From assembly GCA_023014335.1 (NCBI GenBank), contig JAECYW010000009.1, positions 2,852,001 through 2,916,000 on the forward strand: 64,000 bases of DNA, given 5' to 3'. Of this stretch, positions 1 to 12,009 are shown in pieces (position 1 is the stretch's first letter; each line of letters begins with the position of its first letter). The position numbers were made by a program, and so were the translations under genes. Below the pieces are notes generated by a model. It saw only the letters and a program-made list of their open reading frames with translations. It was not told the origin of the DNA and did no database searches. The stretch comes from Galerina marginata. Taxonomy: Eukaryota > Basidiomycota > Agaricomycetes > Agaricales > Galerinaceae.

Positions 1-2298
1 CTCATCTATTGTAGGAGTCTGCTGGGTTGAAGTGAGAATTGATTCAATCTCAGCAAACATCAGCGTCCCAGAATTCCCACTGCATGGGCCTTCCTTTCCA
101 CCAGAGGTCCAGGCGCACCCGGCATATGCGCAATCAGACGATGAGAGGGTGAAGGATCGGCCATAAAAGCCACTAGACACGAAAAAATGGTTAACGACTG
201 GCCCGATATTAGAGAAACTTCGTGTACATTCCCATCACCATCTGCTTGGGGTCAACTCCAGCTCGCCAGTATAACTGGAAAGCCTGGTCAATTTCGGTCA
301 CTAATGCAGGTTAAAACAATTCTTTGGATTCGGAGATCTAAAGTTGACATACAGTTTGTATGTGCTCCGATAACATAGCTGTCATATTATGAGCCATAAG
401 CATTGCATAATATGGGCGTATTCATCCATACCCGACATAAGGCTAAAATGAAGGCGTATAAGCATCCATAACGAATTATCAGGTACAGTGGGACTAACAT
501 CGATGCCATCCCAGGTCCCTTTCACAGAGGTAAGATAGATTTATCTCAATAGTGGTAAAACTACAAACCATGAAGGTCGTAGGTCATCACCTACGGATGA
601 GAAGATTGACAGCTGAAAACTTGAATTAATGGATATTTAGCTCACGTTGACCCAATCGGCGTGCTGAGAAAAGAAATCAGCTACTCGAGCCACGATTATT
701 AAAATTAAATACTTGCTTTTAGCATTGCTGGGAGATCGAAATGTTGCAAATACCAAAACGAAGAAGGAGCGGTGCTAAAAGAGCCACCAACACAACGTGA
801 AAATCTCCACTTAGTTAAGACATGGAAAAGACTCTTACAACGTTAACCCATATTTACGGGGTGCAAATGCGATTTTGACAGCTTGCATGAAAGCAACATA
901 ATTCTCTTTGTCGGTTGGCATACCGCCACGATCCCATGCGACGGGATACTATGAATTGTAGGTGTGATTTGAAGAAAGCTTGTCTGAATATACTAAACGA
1001 CATACCTCCCAGTCAACGTCAATGCCATCAAATGCGTAAGTCTCCATGACAGAAAGGACAGATTCGATGAATGTATTGGTATTAGCGGTCGAGCCAACCA
1101 TGTTTGAAAAAATACTTTGATTAGGAGGATCGTTGAACGTCCATCCACCTAAATAATAAAAATTTGAAATGTCAATCAAGACCCACTGAAATAACCAGTA
1201 GTCATCTTACCGATCGACAGATAGACCTTCAATGAAGGCCGCCCTTTTTTCAGTGCCGTTGTTCGTCTCCATAAGTCCGAGTCACCAGCGGTCATTTCAA
1301 TCACTTTGAAAGACGAGCTGAGTAGGGCGAATGCAAAGTTGATATGCGTCAAGGTGTCTGCGGCGATTTGTTCAGGTTCATAAGGCATGCATTTTCTGTT
1401 GGGTAAGATCGTCAATGGCGTGAATATGATTCGACTCAGGATATCTTGACTAACCGAGAGACGGCCCATCCCTCGTAGTAGCCAATTCGTCGAGCTGTAG
1501 CAGAAGATTGTTCCGCGTCTTCGGTGACGGACATCAGTAATAGAGCAACATAAGGAGAGAACGTTGAACACACCGCAAGAGGGAATTTTAGGGCCTCCAC
1601 AATTACTAAGACAGCCATGGCCACAGAAATCGTCGGTCGTTCCACAGAATCCAAACTATACATCGTCCACGTTAGAAAGGACCAATGATAACAAACCTAG
1701 TTAATACCTGACTGCAGCTGACGACGCCAAAAACGATGATTTTGTGAGTTCATACAGAAGCTGAAAGTTTCCTACCAGACAGCTATGGGAAAATTTTAGC
1801 AATGTACGCCGTCATATGAGCTAATATAACACACAGAGTGGACAAGTGATGTTTGAAGCATCAGCGAAAGGCCCGCATTCGGCTAGGGCATTGCAATTCT
1901 TGGCCTTATTAGTGCAAATAATCTGTATTGCGCGAAGCACTCACTGAAGTGCAGACCTACATAACAAGTTGTATTGGTAAGTGGTCCCATAGACCTTACT
2001 GGTCAATGAAGTTAAGGGCTTACAGAATCTCCACAAAAAGAAGGGCCAAAACCGCAAAACCCGGTAGTACCGTCGCAGCATGCGCCATTAGCGCACGGTA
2101 TGTCTGGCGTACAAGACCCAGTGGGAAGATTAGTCGCGTTTGTGGGGACATTTCCGCCTGTTTGAGCAGCTACATGCACGATATTGAGGGTTAAGAGGAT
2201 CACCCAGGCTGATGAACAATGCCATTAGCCAATGGAATACGGGAAGAGAAGGGCATCATACGAGAAACTGCTAATCCAAGCATGAGGAGCCGTTTCAT
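1..2298 (-). CDS. GH18 chitinase with N-terminal chitin-binding (CBM18) region, partial at left edge
   Basis: Secreted chitinase that hydrolyses beta-1,4-GlcNAc polymers. Seen, from the start at 2298: a signal peptide split by an intron (exon 2298-2262, intron 2261-2209, exon 2208-2024) with a hydrophobic core and a likely cleavage after HVAA; then CBM18-type cysteine patterns (CANGACCDGTTGFCG near 2130, AKNCNALAECGPFAD near 1880, FGFCGTTDDFCGHGCLSNC near 1640). The GH18 barrel begins at RRIGYYEGWAVSR (near 1480) and continues through THINFAFA and LSIGGWTFND to the catalytic FDGIDVDWE (near 1020). It goes on with YPVAWDRGGMPTDKENYVAF, VNVMTYDLHGTWDG (about 500-650), LTEIDQAFQLYWRAGVDP (near 270) and GFYGRSFTLSSSDCAYAGC (near 110). 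All catalytic acids of DxxDxDxE are present. At least twelve introns are needed; the boundaries around 1700-1830 are not resolved. The C-terminus lies beyond position 1. Layout and length fit fungal subgroup C chitinases. Confidence 0.9.
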
Positions 2299-2639
2299 GT
2301 TTTGGGGGGTATTGACCAACAGGAAACGGGAGACCAGAAGAGAAGACTTAGTAGAGATTTAATTTCGACGGGAACACCTCTGTTGCTTTTCGGGATCCAG
2401 TGCTTTTTGTAGCGTAAGTCACGATTTAGAATCCGATCCTTACTCTAGTCTAACATGAGGATCGCAATGCCGAACTGAAACTTTGAGCCTGGTCATTTGA
2501 TGAGGCCCGATGATCAGAGGTGGAGACTGAGGAAACATCCAGGAGTAGAAGGTTGACGAAGATAGCACATTCATATGGCTCCGAAGCATCCGAAGGTCGA
2601 AAGATAAACCATCTGAATGGCTAGTTGGTAAATTACCCA

Positions 2640-2758
2640 AGTGCCAGTAATCCAGGAGTCCGGCGAAGCAGAAGTTCGATGGCGCCCGTGCTAATTTTGC
2701 TGCCTTTTGATTACAAAATTTCCGACCTGCGAGCTGGAAGAGGCTTGTTCGAATAGAA
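2640..2758 (+). repeat. Direct repeat copy A (about 115 bp)
   Basis: Copy A matches 2856-2971 in the same orientation. Shared words include GAGTCCGG, GAAGCAG, CAAAATTTC, GACCTGCGAGCT and TTGTTCGAATAGAA. The copies are diverged, with substitutions and small indels. Confidence 0.75.
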
Positions 2759-2855
2759 GTCAGACCAATAACAGCAATCATCCACAGTAGGACAATAGAG
2801 GACAATAGCCGCCACGTAGGATTCTTTGTAGAGGTCAACTCGAATGGTAATCACC

Positions 2856-2971
2856 TGTGCCGGTAAAGCTGGAGTCCGGTGAAGCAGGAGGTTTGATGGC
2901 CGCCAATTTTTGCTTCTTCTGACGACAAAATTTCGGACCTGCGAGCTCGCAGAGGATTGTTCGAATAGAAA
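2856..2971 (+). repeat. Direct repeat copy B (about 115 bp)
   Basis: Second copy of the block at 2640-2758. About 100 bp of unrelated sequence separates the two. Both lie in the chitinase/LysM intergenic region. Confidence 0.75.
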
Positions 2972-3575
2972 GCCCAAGATCGCAGCTAACAATCATTCTG
3001 CTTCATTCAAGACCTTGGTTGTGTCGGTGTGTCGGAGTTTACATGGCACCTACTGTTTGTCCAGCGGAGCCCGCAGCGGACTTGCTTCAACTTGATCAAG
3101 ACTCCAAGTCAAGAAAAGTCGACGACACAAGCGCCTTCAACAGGACGGCATGGCCAGATAAGACCAAAACTCGAAGGCTAGCGCCGTTGAAGCCTTTGCG
3201 AAACGTCATTACGGCAGCTCTATCACTTGCTCTATCATCCGTCTGGTGTCCTAATCAGTCAGCACTGGTTCGGTGCCACCAGAAAATTTCCACTTTTTCC
3301 GAATCTTCGCACCGGTAGCCAACGCAAAGCACTTCTCTGACCGATTTACTTCTGTACCTCATGCGAGCGTCAGAGGGTAATAACTAGACTGATCATGGGA
3401 TACCGCCACATCTGCCAATTCTGAGCTTCCCTTCTTCCTGGATACCATGCTGGCAAAAGTGCTTATTGTACACCTTCCATGCGATCATACCGGCACTCTG
3501 GTTGTCTCGATTTCATCCCCTAGAATGTTTCAAGAGAGTTAACCCAAAAACACGTCCCACATTCCAATCCACGCC

Positions 3576-6500
3576 ATGTCTCGCTTACTTGCTCTTGGGG
3601 CCTTTTCCTTTTTTTTGCTCTCTGTGGTGGCTACCAGCAACCTTCAACACGAAATTTACAAATATCGGAATGCGTACAAAGCTCAAGCGGATGCTCAGCG
3701 ACTGGAGAATGCCCTCGTTTCCCCGAGTGCGAGCCCGACGAATGTAGTGAATAAACTTAAGGCGCCTTCTTCGCTAGCCAGTGCAACCAGCTTTCAACTC
3801 TACTCCAATGCCACTCTTCCTACGGACCCCGCTCCATCAGCTGCTTGTGCAACCGCTCTTACTGCAAGTTTATCGTGCAATGCCACCATTCAGTACATGT
3901 CTTTCCCATTTGACGCAGGCTCTCTGGCTGCGATGTGTACTCCGACCTGTTCATCTTCGTTACAGACATATCGGAACAGTGTCGCGAGTGCTTGCAACGG
4001 GTTTAGCTTTTTTGGAGCCGACAATTCCACATATAAGGGTCAGTGACGACGATCATTCTTTCGCATACATATATCTGAATTTTGGTGTAGCCACGTTGGC
4101 CATTGATACGATTTCGGAACCATACTTCTCTCAGTGTCGCACGGACTCGTAAGTAATTGTCGTACTACCTCATAGAGGCATTCTCATCCCCATCGAAAGG
4201 GTGACAGGAAAATTTTGCAGCATCGTCCTGGCCAACTACACGACATTGAACCCAAGTCAGGGAATTTTAGGGTATCCTCAAAACGAGTTATGCACTTCTT
4301 GCATGCTCGGTCTTCTCAACACAACGTTATCAAGCGCAATCACTTTTTCAAATGTCTTATATGGCACCCTCCAATCCGCTCTCAAAATATGTGGCTCGTA
4401 AGTGATACCTCCTCGATTCTTGAAACTTAACGCCAACATTTGCAGTTCGTGGTCGTCTTACAATGTAACAACAACGGCTTCAGGCCCAACCTTCACTTCA
4501 CCTGCCGGGACGGCACCCCTGGGATCCAACATCACTGCTGATGCGGCGTGTGCTCTTACTGGACGTAACATCACTGTCACTTCGATTAGCACCTGCGCAG
4601 CTCTTTCGACACAGTACTCGGTGACTCAACAAGATATCTTGGACAATAACCCTACAATTCTACCTGCAAATTGCACTTCTGGCATCATTCCGCAGACTCA
4701 GCTCTGTATACCCGAGGTATGGGCTCGATACGTTCATACTACATTCAAACAAAAGGCTGAAACTCATTCCCTCTCTTCGTTCAGAGTTGTGTGCTCTTCA
4801 CTGTTCAAAGCAATCAAACATGCGAAACCATTGTTGACGAGGTCAACTCGAAAGGATTAGCAGGCTCCCAGAATATTACATTTGCCCAATTACAGAGGTG
4901 AGGGCATTTTCAAGGGTTTTCCTCCGTGAACTCAAACTCAAAATACTTCTGCTTCAGTTTCAATCCGAGTATCAGCAGTGCGTGCACAAACCTTGCCTCC
5001 TTGGGGAACAATACCGTTTGCATAACGTACTTTCCCCCCTGTGTTGCCTGTTTGTCTTCTAACAAGGATTCGTGTTTTGCCTCATAGACCCCATGGAGGT
5101 TTTTCAAATCTTGGTAATGGCGGGGGAAGTGCTGTGCCGAGCTCGTCCCCTACAGCAGTAGCGTCAGTTTCTTTCCTGTTACAGGAAAGTCGTCGTTTAT
5201 AAACTTACGAATTATTAGGCCCCCTCCTGGGCAAACAGCTCCTGGTACCACTTCGGCATGCGGGTCATGGTATCTGGTTCAACCAAACAATTTCTGCCAG
5301 CAAGTCGCTCTTAATAGTAAGTCAACCCATCCTATTACAAAACGAAACTATCTACAATTTATGATCGTAAACTAGACAGTATAACCTTGGACGACTTCAT
5401 AACTTTGAATCCAGAGGTAAGAGTCATCCCCGGATAAGAAGGTTTGCCAAGCTGAGATTCTCTTTAAGATTGACGCAAACTGCACCAATCTTTGGGCAAG
5501 TTACTATTACTGCGGTAGGAGATTTCTCTCTATAGATATTGCCTTCAGTTGATATTCCAACGCGACATCTACAGTGGCACCGTATCCACCTTTCAACCAA
5601 GTGACTTCGCTCCCGACTATTACGGCGAACTCTTCTGCCGGAACAATGTTAACTTTACCCTTAACGACTGCGACGGCAACTACGCCATTACCTTGCCTGC
5701 CATCGTTTACCGGTGTACCAGCCCCGACTAACTTGGCGAACGGCACAATCACCAACGGATGTGGATATTATTACGTTGTAAACGCGGGAGACAACTGTAC
5801 GGCAGTTGAGGAATTGTATATCTTTTTGAATACTTAATTGGAAGACAATTATAATGCTTGTTTTCAGCTTCGACATGACGGATTCCGACTTCCAGGCCTA
5901 CAACGAGGACCCTGCTTTACCGTGCCCTTCGTTGACAGTTGACTCAGCAGTTTGCGTTCAAGTTCTCAATGCAACTGATACCATCCCTCCTACCCCTACG
6001 AACGCCGCTGCTGGTTCGGCTCCATCGGTAAGGTTTCAATTTTATCCAGTTTCCAATAAACATGGACGATCGATTTGCAGGGTTGTGCTAAATGGTATAC
6101 CATTGTTTCTGGTGACGGTTGCCCCTCCGTCGAACAGAAATTTGGCCTTTCAGCGACTCAATTCTTTGCTTTAAATCCAGAAGTCAAGACTAATTGTACG
6201 AACCTTGGATTGGGGGAAGCGTACTGCGTCAAAGCCATTGGACAGAGTACTGGCAATAGTACAGCAGTGCCACCAAATGTCGTAACCGGGACTGATACAA
6301 AGGTTCGTGTACTTAATGTGGACGCCCTGCTAGATAAAATTGACACAGAGGTTTTCAGAATTGTACGAGATATGATACGGTCGTCAGGTATGCTGCGCTC
6401 TGCTAGAATTCTCCTGGGGTCTAATGGTCATTCCTACACTTCTTAGCGGAGACTCCTGTCCTACAATCGAGGCAAGGAATAATTGCACGGACATGCTGTT

Positions 6501-7729
6501 CCGAGCACTCAACCCCGAGGTGAGGCCCTTACCCATATTTCATCTGAAAGTGCTGAGTTATGTATTGTGCCGTAGCTCAATACTGGGTGCACGAATATCC
6601 AGTTAGGAGGGGCCTATTGTGTAGCTGCGGTTCCTGGATTCGTGATACCGTTCGCTCCGCCCTCGAATGTCGTTTCGGGGACAGACACCAAAGTAAATTT
6701 GTCCTTTCTGACCTATTTATCGTACTTAATAACTATTTGGCAGGATTGCGCGAAGTACGACACAATAATAAGCGGAGATAGCTGCCCCAGTGTCGAAGCA
6801 AGAAATAAAATTAGTGATTCTCTTTTCCGTATTCTCAACCCAGAGGTAATGCTGTCCATCCCCTACATTATTAAACTACTAAAAACAGTCGTAGATCAAT
6901 GCCGCTTGCACGAATATTCAACTTGGAGGAGCATACTGCGTTCAAGCTGTTCCGGGGTTCACCACCAGTACGACCCCTGCATCCACCTCTACCACTAGTT
7001 CCCCTTCATCAACACCAACGAATATTGCGGCTGGATCATGGACCAAGTACAAATCAAATCGCTCGTCAAAAATTAGGCTGATTGTTGTTTCTTCCACAGC
7101 TGCACATCGTACTGTGAGTTACATCGCATTTGTGACGCTCCGCTCTTTTTGCTGAGGTGTTTATAGATAGCGTGGTCTCTGGGGATAGCTGTCAGATTAT
7201 TGACACGAAGTGAGTGTTTGCATCAAGTTATCAAGTACATCGCACATCAAGGCAATACAGGTTCTCTATTGCCTTTTCCGACTTTTTACGATGGAACCCC
7301 GAAATTAGCAACACTTGTAATAGTGAGTCTTGCAATTTTGTCGTGCTTTAGTTGCGCTAAGGATTTGAACAGATCTCCAACTTGCGGTACGGTTCCTTAC
7401 CATCATCCACTTTCTCTCGCTGACATCGCTTTCTTTCAGGCATACTGCGTAGCAGGTTCAAACAAGTGTCCAAAAATCTACGTAATAACGGGCCCTTGTA
7501 TATCAAACTATACGGGCTAAAATAATCTCTCCAGACTGTCGCGAGTGGTGATTTTTGCTCCAAGATTGAGACAGCAAATAATCTCTCGGATGCGCAATTC
7601 CGGTCCCTTAATCCTTGGCTTGATGCGAACTGCGGTGCGTGCTTGTAAAGGACTCTTCTGTACTCGAGATAGTTATCCATTGTATTAGATTTCCAAGTTG
7701 GGCAAAATGTTTGTGTGGGGTTGCACTGA
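3576..7729 (+). CDS. Secreted multi-LysM protein (about nine LysM modules)
   Basis: Likely extracellular chitin or GlcNAc-oligomer binding protein. ATG at 3576 opens a signal peptide (MSRLLALGAFSFFLLSVVAT). A cysteine-bearing N-terminal domain is followed by repeated LysM modules joined by Ser/Thr/Pro linkers. Clear modules: SCVLFTVQSNQTCETIVDEV (near 4780), ACGSWYLVQPNNFC (5260), GCGYYYVVNAGDNCTAVEE (5760), GCAKWYTIVSGDGCPSVEQ (6080), RYDTVVSGDSCPTIEARNN (6370-6480), DCAKYDTIISGDSCPSVEAR (6740), SVVSGDSCQII (7170) and a last one ending NPWLDANC/DFQVGQNVCVGLH with stop at 7727-7729. Each follows the fungal pattern of GDSC, FxxLNPE, C and YCV. First exon 3576-4038, second 4091-4148; in total roughly 15-20 short introns, each often splitting a module at the same place (after NPE). 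Divergent neighbour of a chitin-binding chitinase. There is no catalytic domain, so it could be a LysM effector-like or wall-shielding protein. Confidence 0.85.
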
Positions 7730-8081
7730 GGGGGGCATAAATGTGGAGGGCATACCCGTCCAGCGTAAAGGGAAATATGAAATGCACAGAGACTGGTAAA
7801 GGCGGATTTGAAAACACTTGGATGTTATCACTTCGGGATTACCTTCTATTTTTTTTTCTTTTATCGTAGATGACTTCCGTCCAATTACTTTCAGTATGAA
7901 TCGACTTTGAATACATACTCTATGTCGGCAGGCTTTTTGTACACGCCGATTGGTGTGCAGGTGGAGAGCGACTTGCTATTGATATATTCCCCGAGGAACA
8001 ACGCAATGTGCGGTTGCACAGAGACCGACTCAATTCTGGAATAAAGGTTGGGCATCGGAAGTGGTCGATGCCATCGAGCAA

Positions 8082-8260
8082 GGCAACTGCCGCACCAGGT
8101 TACATCTGTTGATGACACAGCTCTCGTCAAAGTGCGCCCATCTTCCATCGAGTCGATGGACGGACTTGAGATGGCCGCACTTTTGACCAACTTTTGACGC
8201 CCTTTGACGAGAGCCGTGTGGGGCCGTCATCAACAGATGTAAGCTGGTGCGGCCGTTGCC
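8082..8260. repeat. Imperfect inverted repeat, arms of 53-61 bp
   Basis: Left arm 8082-8134 starts GGCAACTGCCGCACCAGG and includes TACATCTGTTGATGAC and CTCTCGTCAAAG. The right arm 8200-8260 is its near reverse complement (CTTTGACGAGAG, GTCATCAACAGATGTA, GGTGCGGCCGTTGCC). The loop is about 65 bp. It may be a foldback or MITE-type element; no target duplication was recognised. Confidence 0.75.
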
Positions 8261-8655
8261 TAATTCGGACTTACACCTCCTACCAGACCTTTTGCCCAGA
8301 CCTTCACCTCACCGTGACCCTTCATCCAAAACCAAGTCATGGCATAGAATACGTGGAAATGTGAGGTTCTCTCGACCTCTGGAAAAGCAAGCGGTATTTA
8401 TCTCTTTCTCAGTGCAAAATCAACAATGCCACGGTGCAGTTCCATTTTGGCCCCACACTCATGATCAGGCTGTTGGCTAGCATGCCGGGCGCCCTCCAGT
8501 AACAGTCTCAGATTCTGATTCTAGTTGCTGCCATACATTGATAGTACAACACCAGTACAGACGAAGGAGTCACCTTGACACCGAAAGGCTCTGCAAATGC
8601 TCGAATACATCATCTTTTATTATGATTCCTGACTCAGGTCAGACCCTTGGTCGCA

Positions 8656-8664
8656 CATAAAAGG
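8656..8664 (+). promoter_or_regulatory. TATA-like box of the RT-related gene
   Basis: CATAAAAGG lies 92 bases upstream of the ATG at 8756, a position compatible with a core promoter. Assigned by position and motif only. Confidence 0.35.
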
Positions 8665-8755
8665 CTGGATATGTCGAATGATTGAAGGCCACCTTGGGTA
8701 ACTCTTCTAGTTCTTAAACCAAACGACAACCTCAAAGACACCCATCACTTCCATC

Positions 8756-11581
8756 ATGTCTGCTAATGCATCCACCACCTCTGCCAAATCCTCCTTCGGG
8801 CAGACTCTTCAGTTTATTACCGATATCAAACTGCAAGAGCTGGAGAAGCAACGGCTTGCGTACCAGTCACACGCGAAAGTTCTCGATCGAGCTCAGGCTC
8901 TCGGGGAGGAGGGCGAAATCCTCCAGAAGGTTGAAGTCCTCGCGAAGGCTGTCAAGTCCTGGACAGGTTCTGGAGCACTTGACCACGGGAAAATCGTCGG
9001 CGGCAAGTTACACTTGACTAACCTCGAGTTCTGGCTTCTCCAGGCGAAAAACGACCCCAGTTTCAGCCGTGAAATTGCTGAGGGCTGGGCAGATACTCTT
9101 GAGGAGCATATCCGACACACCATCATGCGATTCGACTCGGCGAAACTTTTCGGGAACCTCTTCAACGAATGGTTGGCCAGCGGCGACTCAGTGGCGCTGG
9201 CATACCAGGCTGGGCCTGCGGATGCTGGCGAGGATGATGCTTCAGATTCGGATGGAACGGGCACGGAATATGTGGAGGTTGGAAGGAAGGAGATGTACGA
9301 GCAGAAGGAAAAGTTGATGTCAATCGTGTTCGAAGACCACCCCGTGGACGTCGACGAGCTCAATGCATACTTGGAGGACATTTTCTCGTCCGAGGAGGCT
9401 ACGAAATTCCTGGAGAAGCTGCGAACGGAGTTGAAAACTTTCGGTCACTGGCTCCAGCGCAGGCCTCTTACTGTCAACGAGGTCAAAAACGCGATTCATG
9501 GCCTTCTCAGTTCCGGTCTTATGGACGAGGAGAAGAGGACAACGTTGAAGGCATTCCAAGAAAACCCCACAGTCCTTCAAGAGGTTGCGAGTGTGTTGAA
9601 CATGCGGATGGCCAGCATTGAGTCCTGGGCATGGCCGAAGGAGGGTATTCTCGTCGAATTTCGCAGGCATCTGAACGGGAAGTACAGGTATGTTCTTATG
9701 GTTTTAATTATTGCACCCACTTGCTGAGCATGACCTATTTCTTACAGGGCCTTCACTGACCCCGAGATCATCGATGCTCTCCTTTTACACCACATCGGAG
9801 TCGCCTGGCAAGTAAAACTCAAGCAGGCTCTTACCCGGCTATTCGACAGCAAAGCATGGATTCGCCCAGCCCTCCCAACACACGAAGTCAAGCAACACCG
9901 CATCGAGCAACTGCGTCGGGACCATGGCAAGGCCTCCATCCAAGCGGAACGCGAGAAGAACCAGCGTGCATTGTTCTTCCTTACTCAGCTACAGGATAAC
10001 GCAGCTCGATCTAACCCATATGACGACCTCCTCGACGCACCTCCTCCCGAGGCAAAGGCGGACGCGACCACTGGCCCGGCGTTGATCAAGCAAAAACTGT
10101 TACACATTATGACGACGGAATGTTACCTCAACAAGGCACTCCATGGAACTCACGCGACGGTCTGTTCGGACTTGGAGTGGTTCGGCCCTTCATTGCCACA
10201 TACCACTATCCTCACCGTCCTGGAATTTATGGGCATGTCCAAGGCCTGGCTCTCGTTCTATAAGGCCTTTCTCTCCGTGCCTATTCGATTCCCTGGGGAG
10301 TCCGAAGCACGTGTGCGCAGGCGTGGTACTCCAATCAGCTATTCGCTCAGCGTGCTCTGTGGTGAGGCTGTCATCTTCATGATGGATTTCGCTGTCAACC
10401 AGCGTGCGGATGGGCTGTTCCTGTACCGAATGCACGACGACCTGTGGCTGTGGGATGCCGATGTGAAAAAAGTCACAGCTGGTTGGGAGGAGATGAAGAA
10501 GTACACCGAACTCGTGGGGTTGAAGATCAACCAGAAGAAGACTGGTTCGGCTTACGTTGGCCCTCGACCTGAAGACGCTGCTGGACTACCCCAAGGCGAC
10601 ATTCGCTGGGGTTTCCTCAAGTTTGATCCCGAGGAATCACGCTTCGTAATCGACCAAGCGGACATCGACCACCACATCGTCGAGATGCGCCGCCAACTCG
10701 CAAGCACCAAGTCCGTCTTTGGCTGGGTGAACACATACAACAAGTACATGGCGTTCTTCATGCGGAATCTGGGTGGTATACCGGCGAACTGCTTTGGCAA
10801 GGCTCATATCACCGGGATGATCGACACCCTGGCGCGCATCCAGCGTGACCTCTTCTCTGATGTCGGTAGTGCGGTTGGGTATCTAAGGCGAATTATCGAG
10901 GACCGCTTTGGCATCGTGGATTTACCTGAAGGATATTTTTACTTCCCCATTGGCAGTGGGGGACTTGAGCTGCGCAACGCGATGCTGGAGCTCCTCGCAT
11001 TGGAAAGACGAGGACAGCCTTTGCTCACCTGGGGCGAACGTCCGGCAGACCTTGACGACGACGCGGATGACTCTGACGAGCCCCGGGAGGACCTGACCAC
11101 AGGCTCAGATGATTTTTTCCAAGAGGACAAGGCGACAGCAGAGGATAAGTTCCCCAAGAGCATCGAGCGCGACCATGAAATCTACGCCTTGCTCAAGGAA
11201 GCCTGGGATCATAACATACCGCTTAAGATCCGACGGGACGTGACCGACGCCGATAGGAAAAAGGGGGAATTCATGTCGTTCGAGGAGTACACCTCTCTGC
11301 GTGAATCGTGGCTCTCCTACTGGGGCGACTCGTACCAGGACATGTTGGGCTGGCCGGCCATTCGCCCGGTGGCACTGGTGCCGAAGGTGCAGGAAGCCCT
11401 GGCGCTGACGTCCTCGCGGAAAGACTGGAACTCGCTGGACTGGTACTCGCAGTGGGTGGTGAGCATGTATGGCGAGGAGGTCGTGAGGAAGTTCGGTGGT
11501 CTGGAAGCTGTTGATCCTAATCTTATCCCGGTGGGAATGGTGCAGTTGTTCAGGACCTCGAGAATAAAGTTGGACCAGTGA
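8756..11581 (+). CDS. Reverse transcriptase-related cellular protein (RVT type), about 921 aa
   Basis: Two exons, 8756-9687 and 9748-11581, with intron 9688-9747 (GTATGT...TTACAG), joined in frame. The N-terminal 320 residues are alpha-helical and acidic. The RT-like core has a motif A region DLEWFGPSLPHTTILTVLEF (about residues 460-480), then RRRGTPISYSLSVLCGEAV (motif B-like), then YRMHDDLWLW, where HDD stands at the place of the YxDD catalytic box, then GLKINQKKTGS, like the RT palm/thumb motif. No integrase, RNase H, endonuclease, gag, LTR or target duplication is seen, and the frame is intact. This fits the rvt genes described as domesticated, single-copy RT relatives in fungi; their known proteins have a long N-terminus and an extended C-terminus, as here. 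Function unknown; polymerase activity is an inference. Alternative: a lone retroelement fragment, less likely given the intron and intact length. Confidence 0.75.
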
Positions 11582-12009
11582 ACCAACTACAGGCATTGGC
11601 GTAAAGGGCTGAGCGCCTGAAAAAGTACTTTATTTCTTGTATAATAAATCTTGCCAATCGAGAGATGGATATCTTAGTACCGTTTCGTCGCCCTTCTGCG
11701 ATCGATGTAGTTCTTCAATTCCGGCCAAAAACGAGCCAAGGTCACTTACAAACCCAATTTAAGGACTGACTGTTTTGAGTTGCTTGTGATCTGCTCTCCT
11801 CCATGTGCCAAGGTCGTCGAGGTTTGGAAACCAAATTGGGAAATGTCTGCCTTTTCCGCAGAGTTTTAGACTCCGCTGCCATCGTTGTTCCAAACCACCA
11901 GTCGGTCTGAGGCCAAGTCTCAATGTGCTTTACTACCAAACATGAAATTTAAATTCATGCCAGAAAGTTTACTTCCTACGTTGTTATACATTGCACTCAT
12001 GCTTTAAAA

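Larger units (their letters stand above)
2299..3575. promoter_or_regulatory. Shared divergent intergenic region between chitinase and LysM gene
   Basis: About 1.3 kb separates the divergent starts of the chitinase (2298) and the LysM protein (3576). No convincing gene is seen in it. It contains two direct copies of a roughly 115-bp block (annotated separately). A bidirectional promoter is an inference from the layout only. Confidence 0.4.
7730..8755. other. Intergenic region with a long inverted repeat
   Basis: No gene recognised between the LysM gene and the RT-related gene. The only clear structure is the inverted repeat at 8082-8260; a TATA-like site precedes the next gene. Confidence 0.5.

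Noticed and set aside
1..2298. Killer-toxin-like (zymocin alpha/beta type) subunit
   Set aside because: Subgroup C chitinases resemble that subunit, but nothing in the visible part goes beyond a chitin-binding chitinase.
8756..11581. Active retrotransposon
   Set aside because: No LTRs, gag, endonuclease, integrase, RNase H or target duplication, and a spliceosomal intron in an intact frame.
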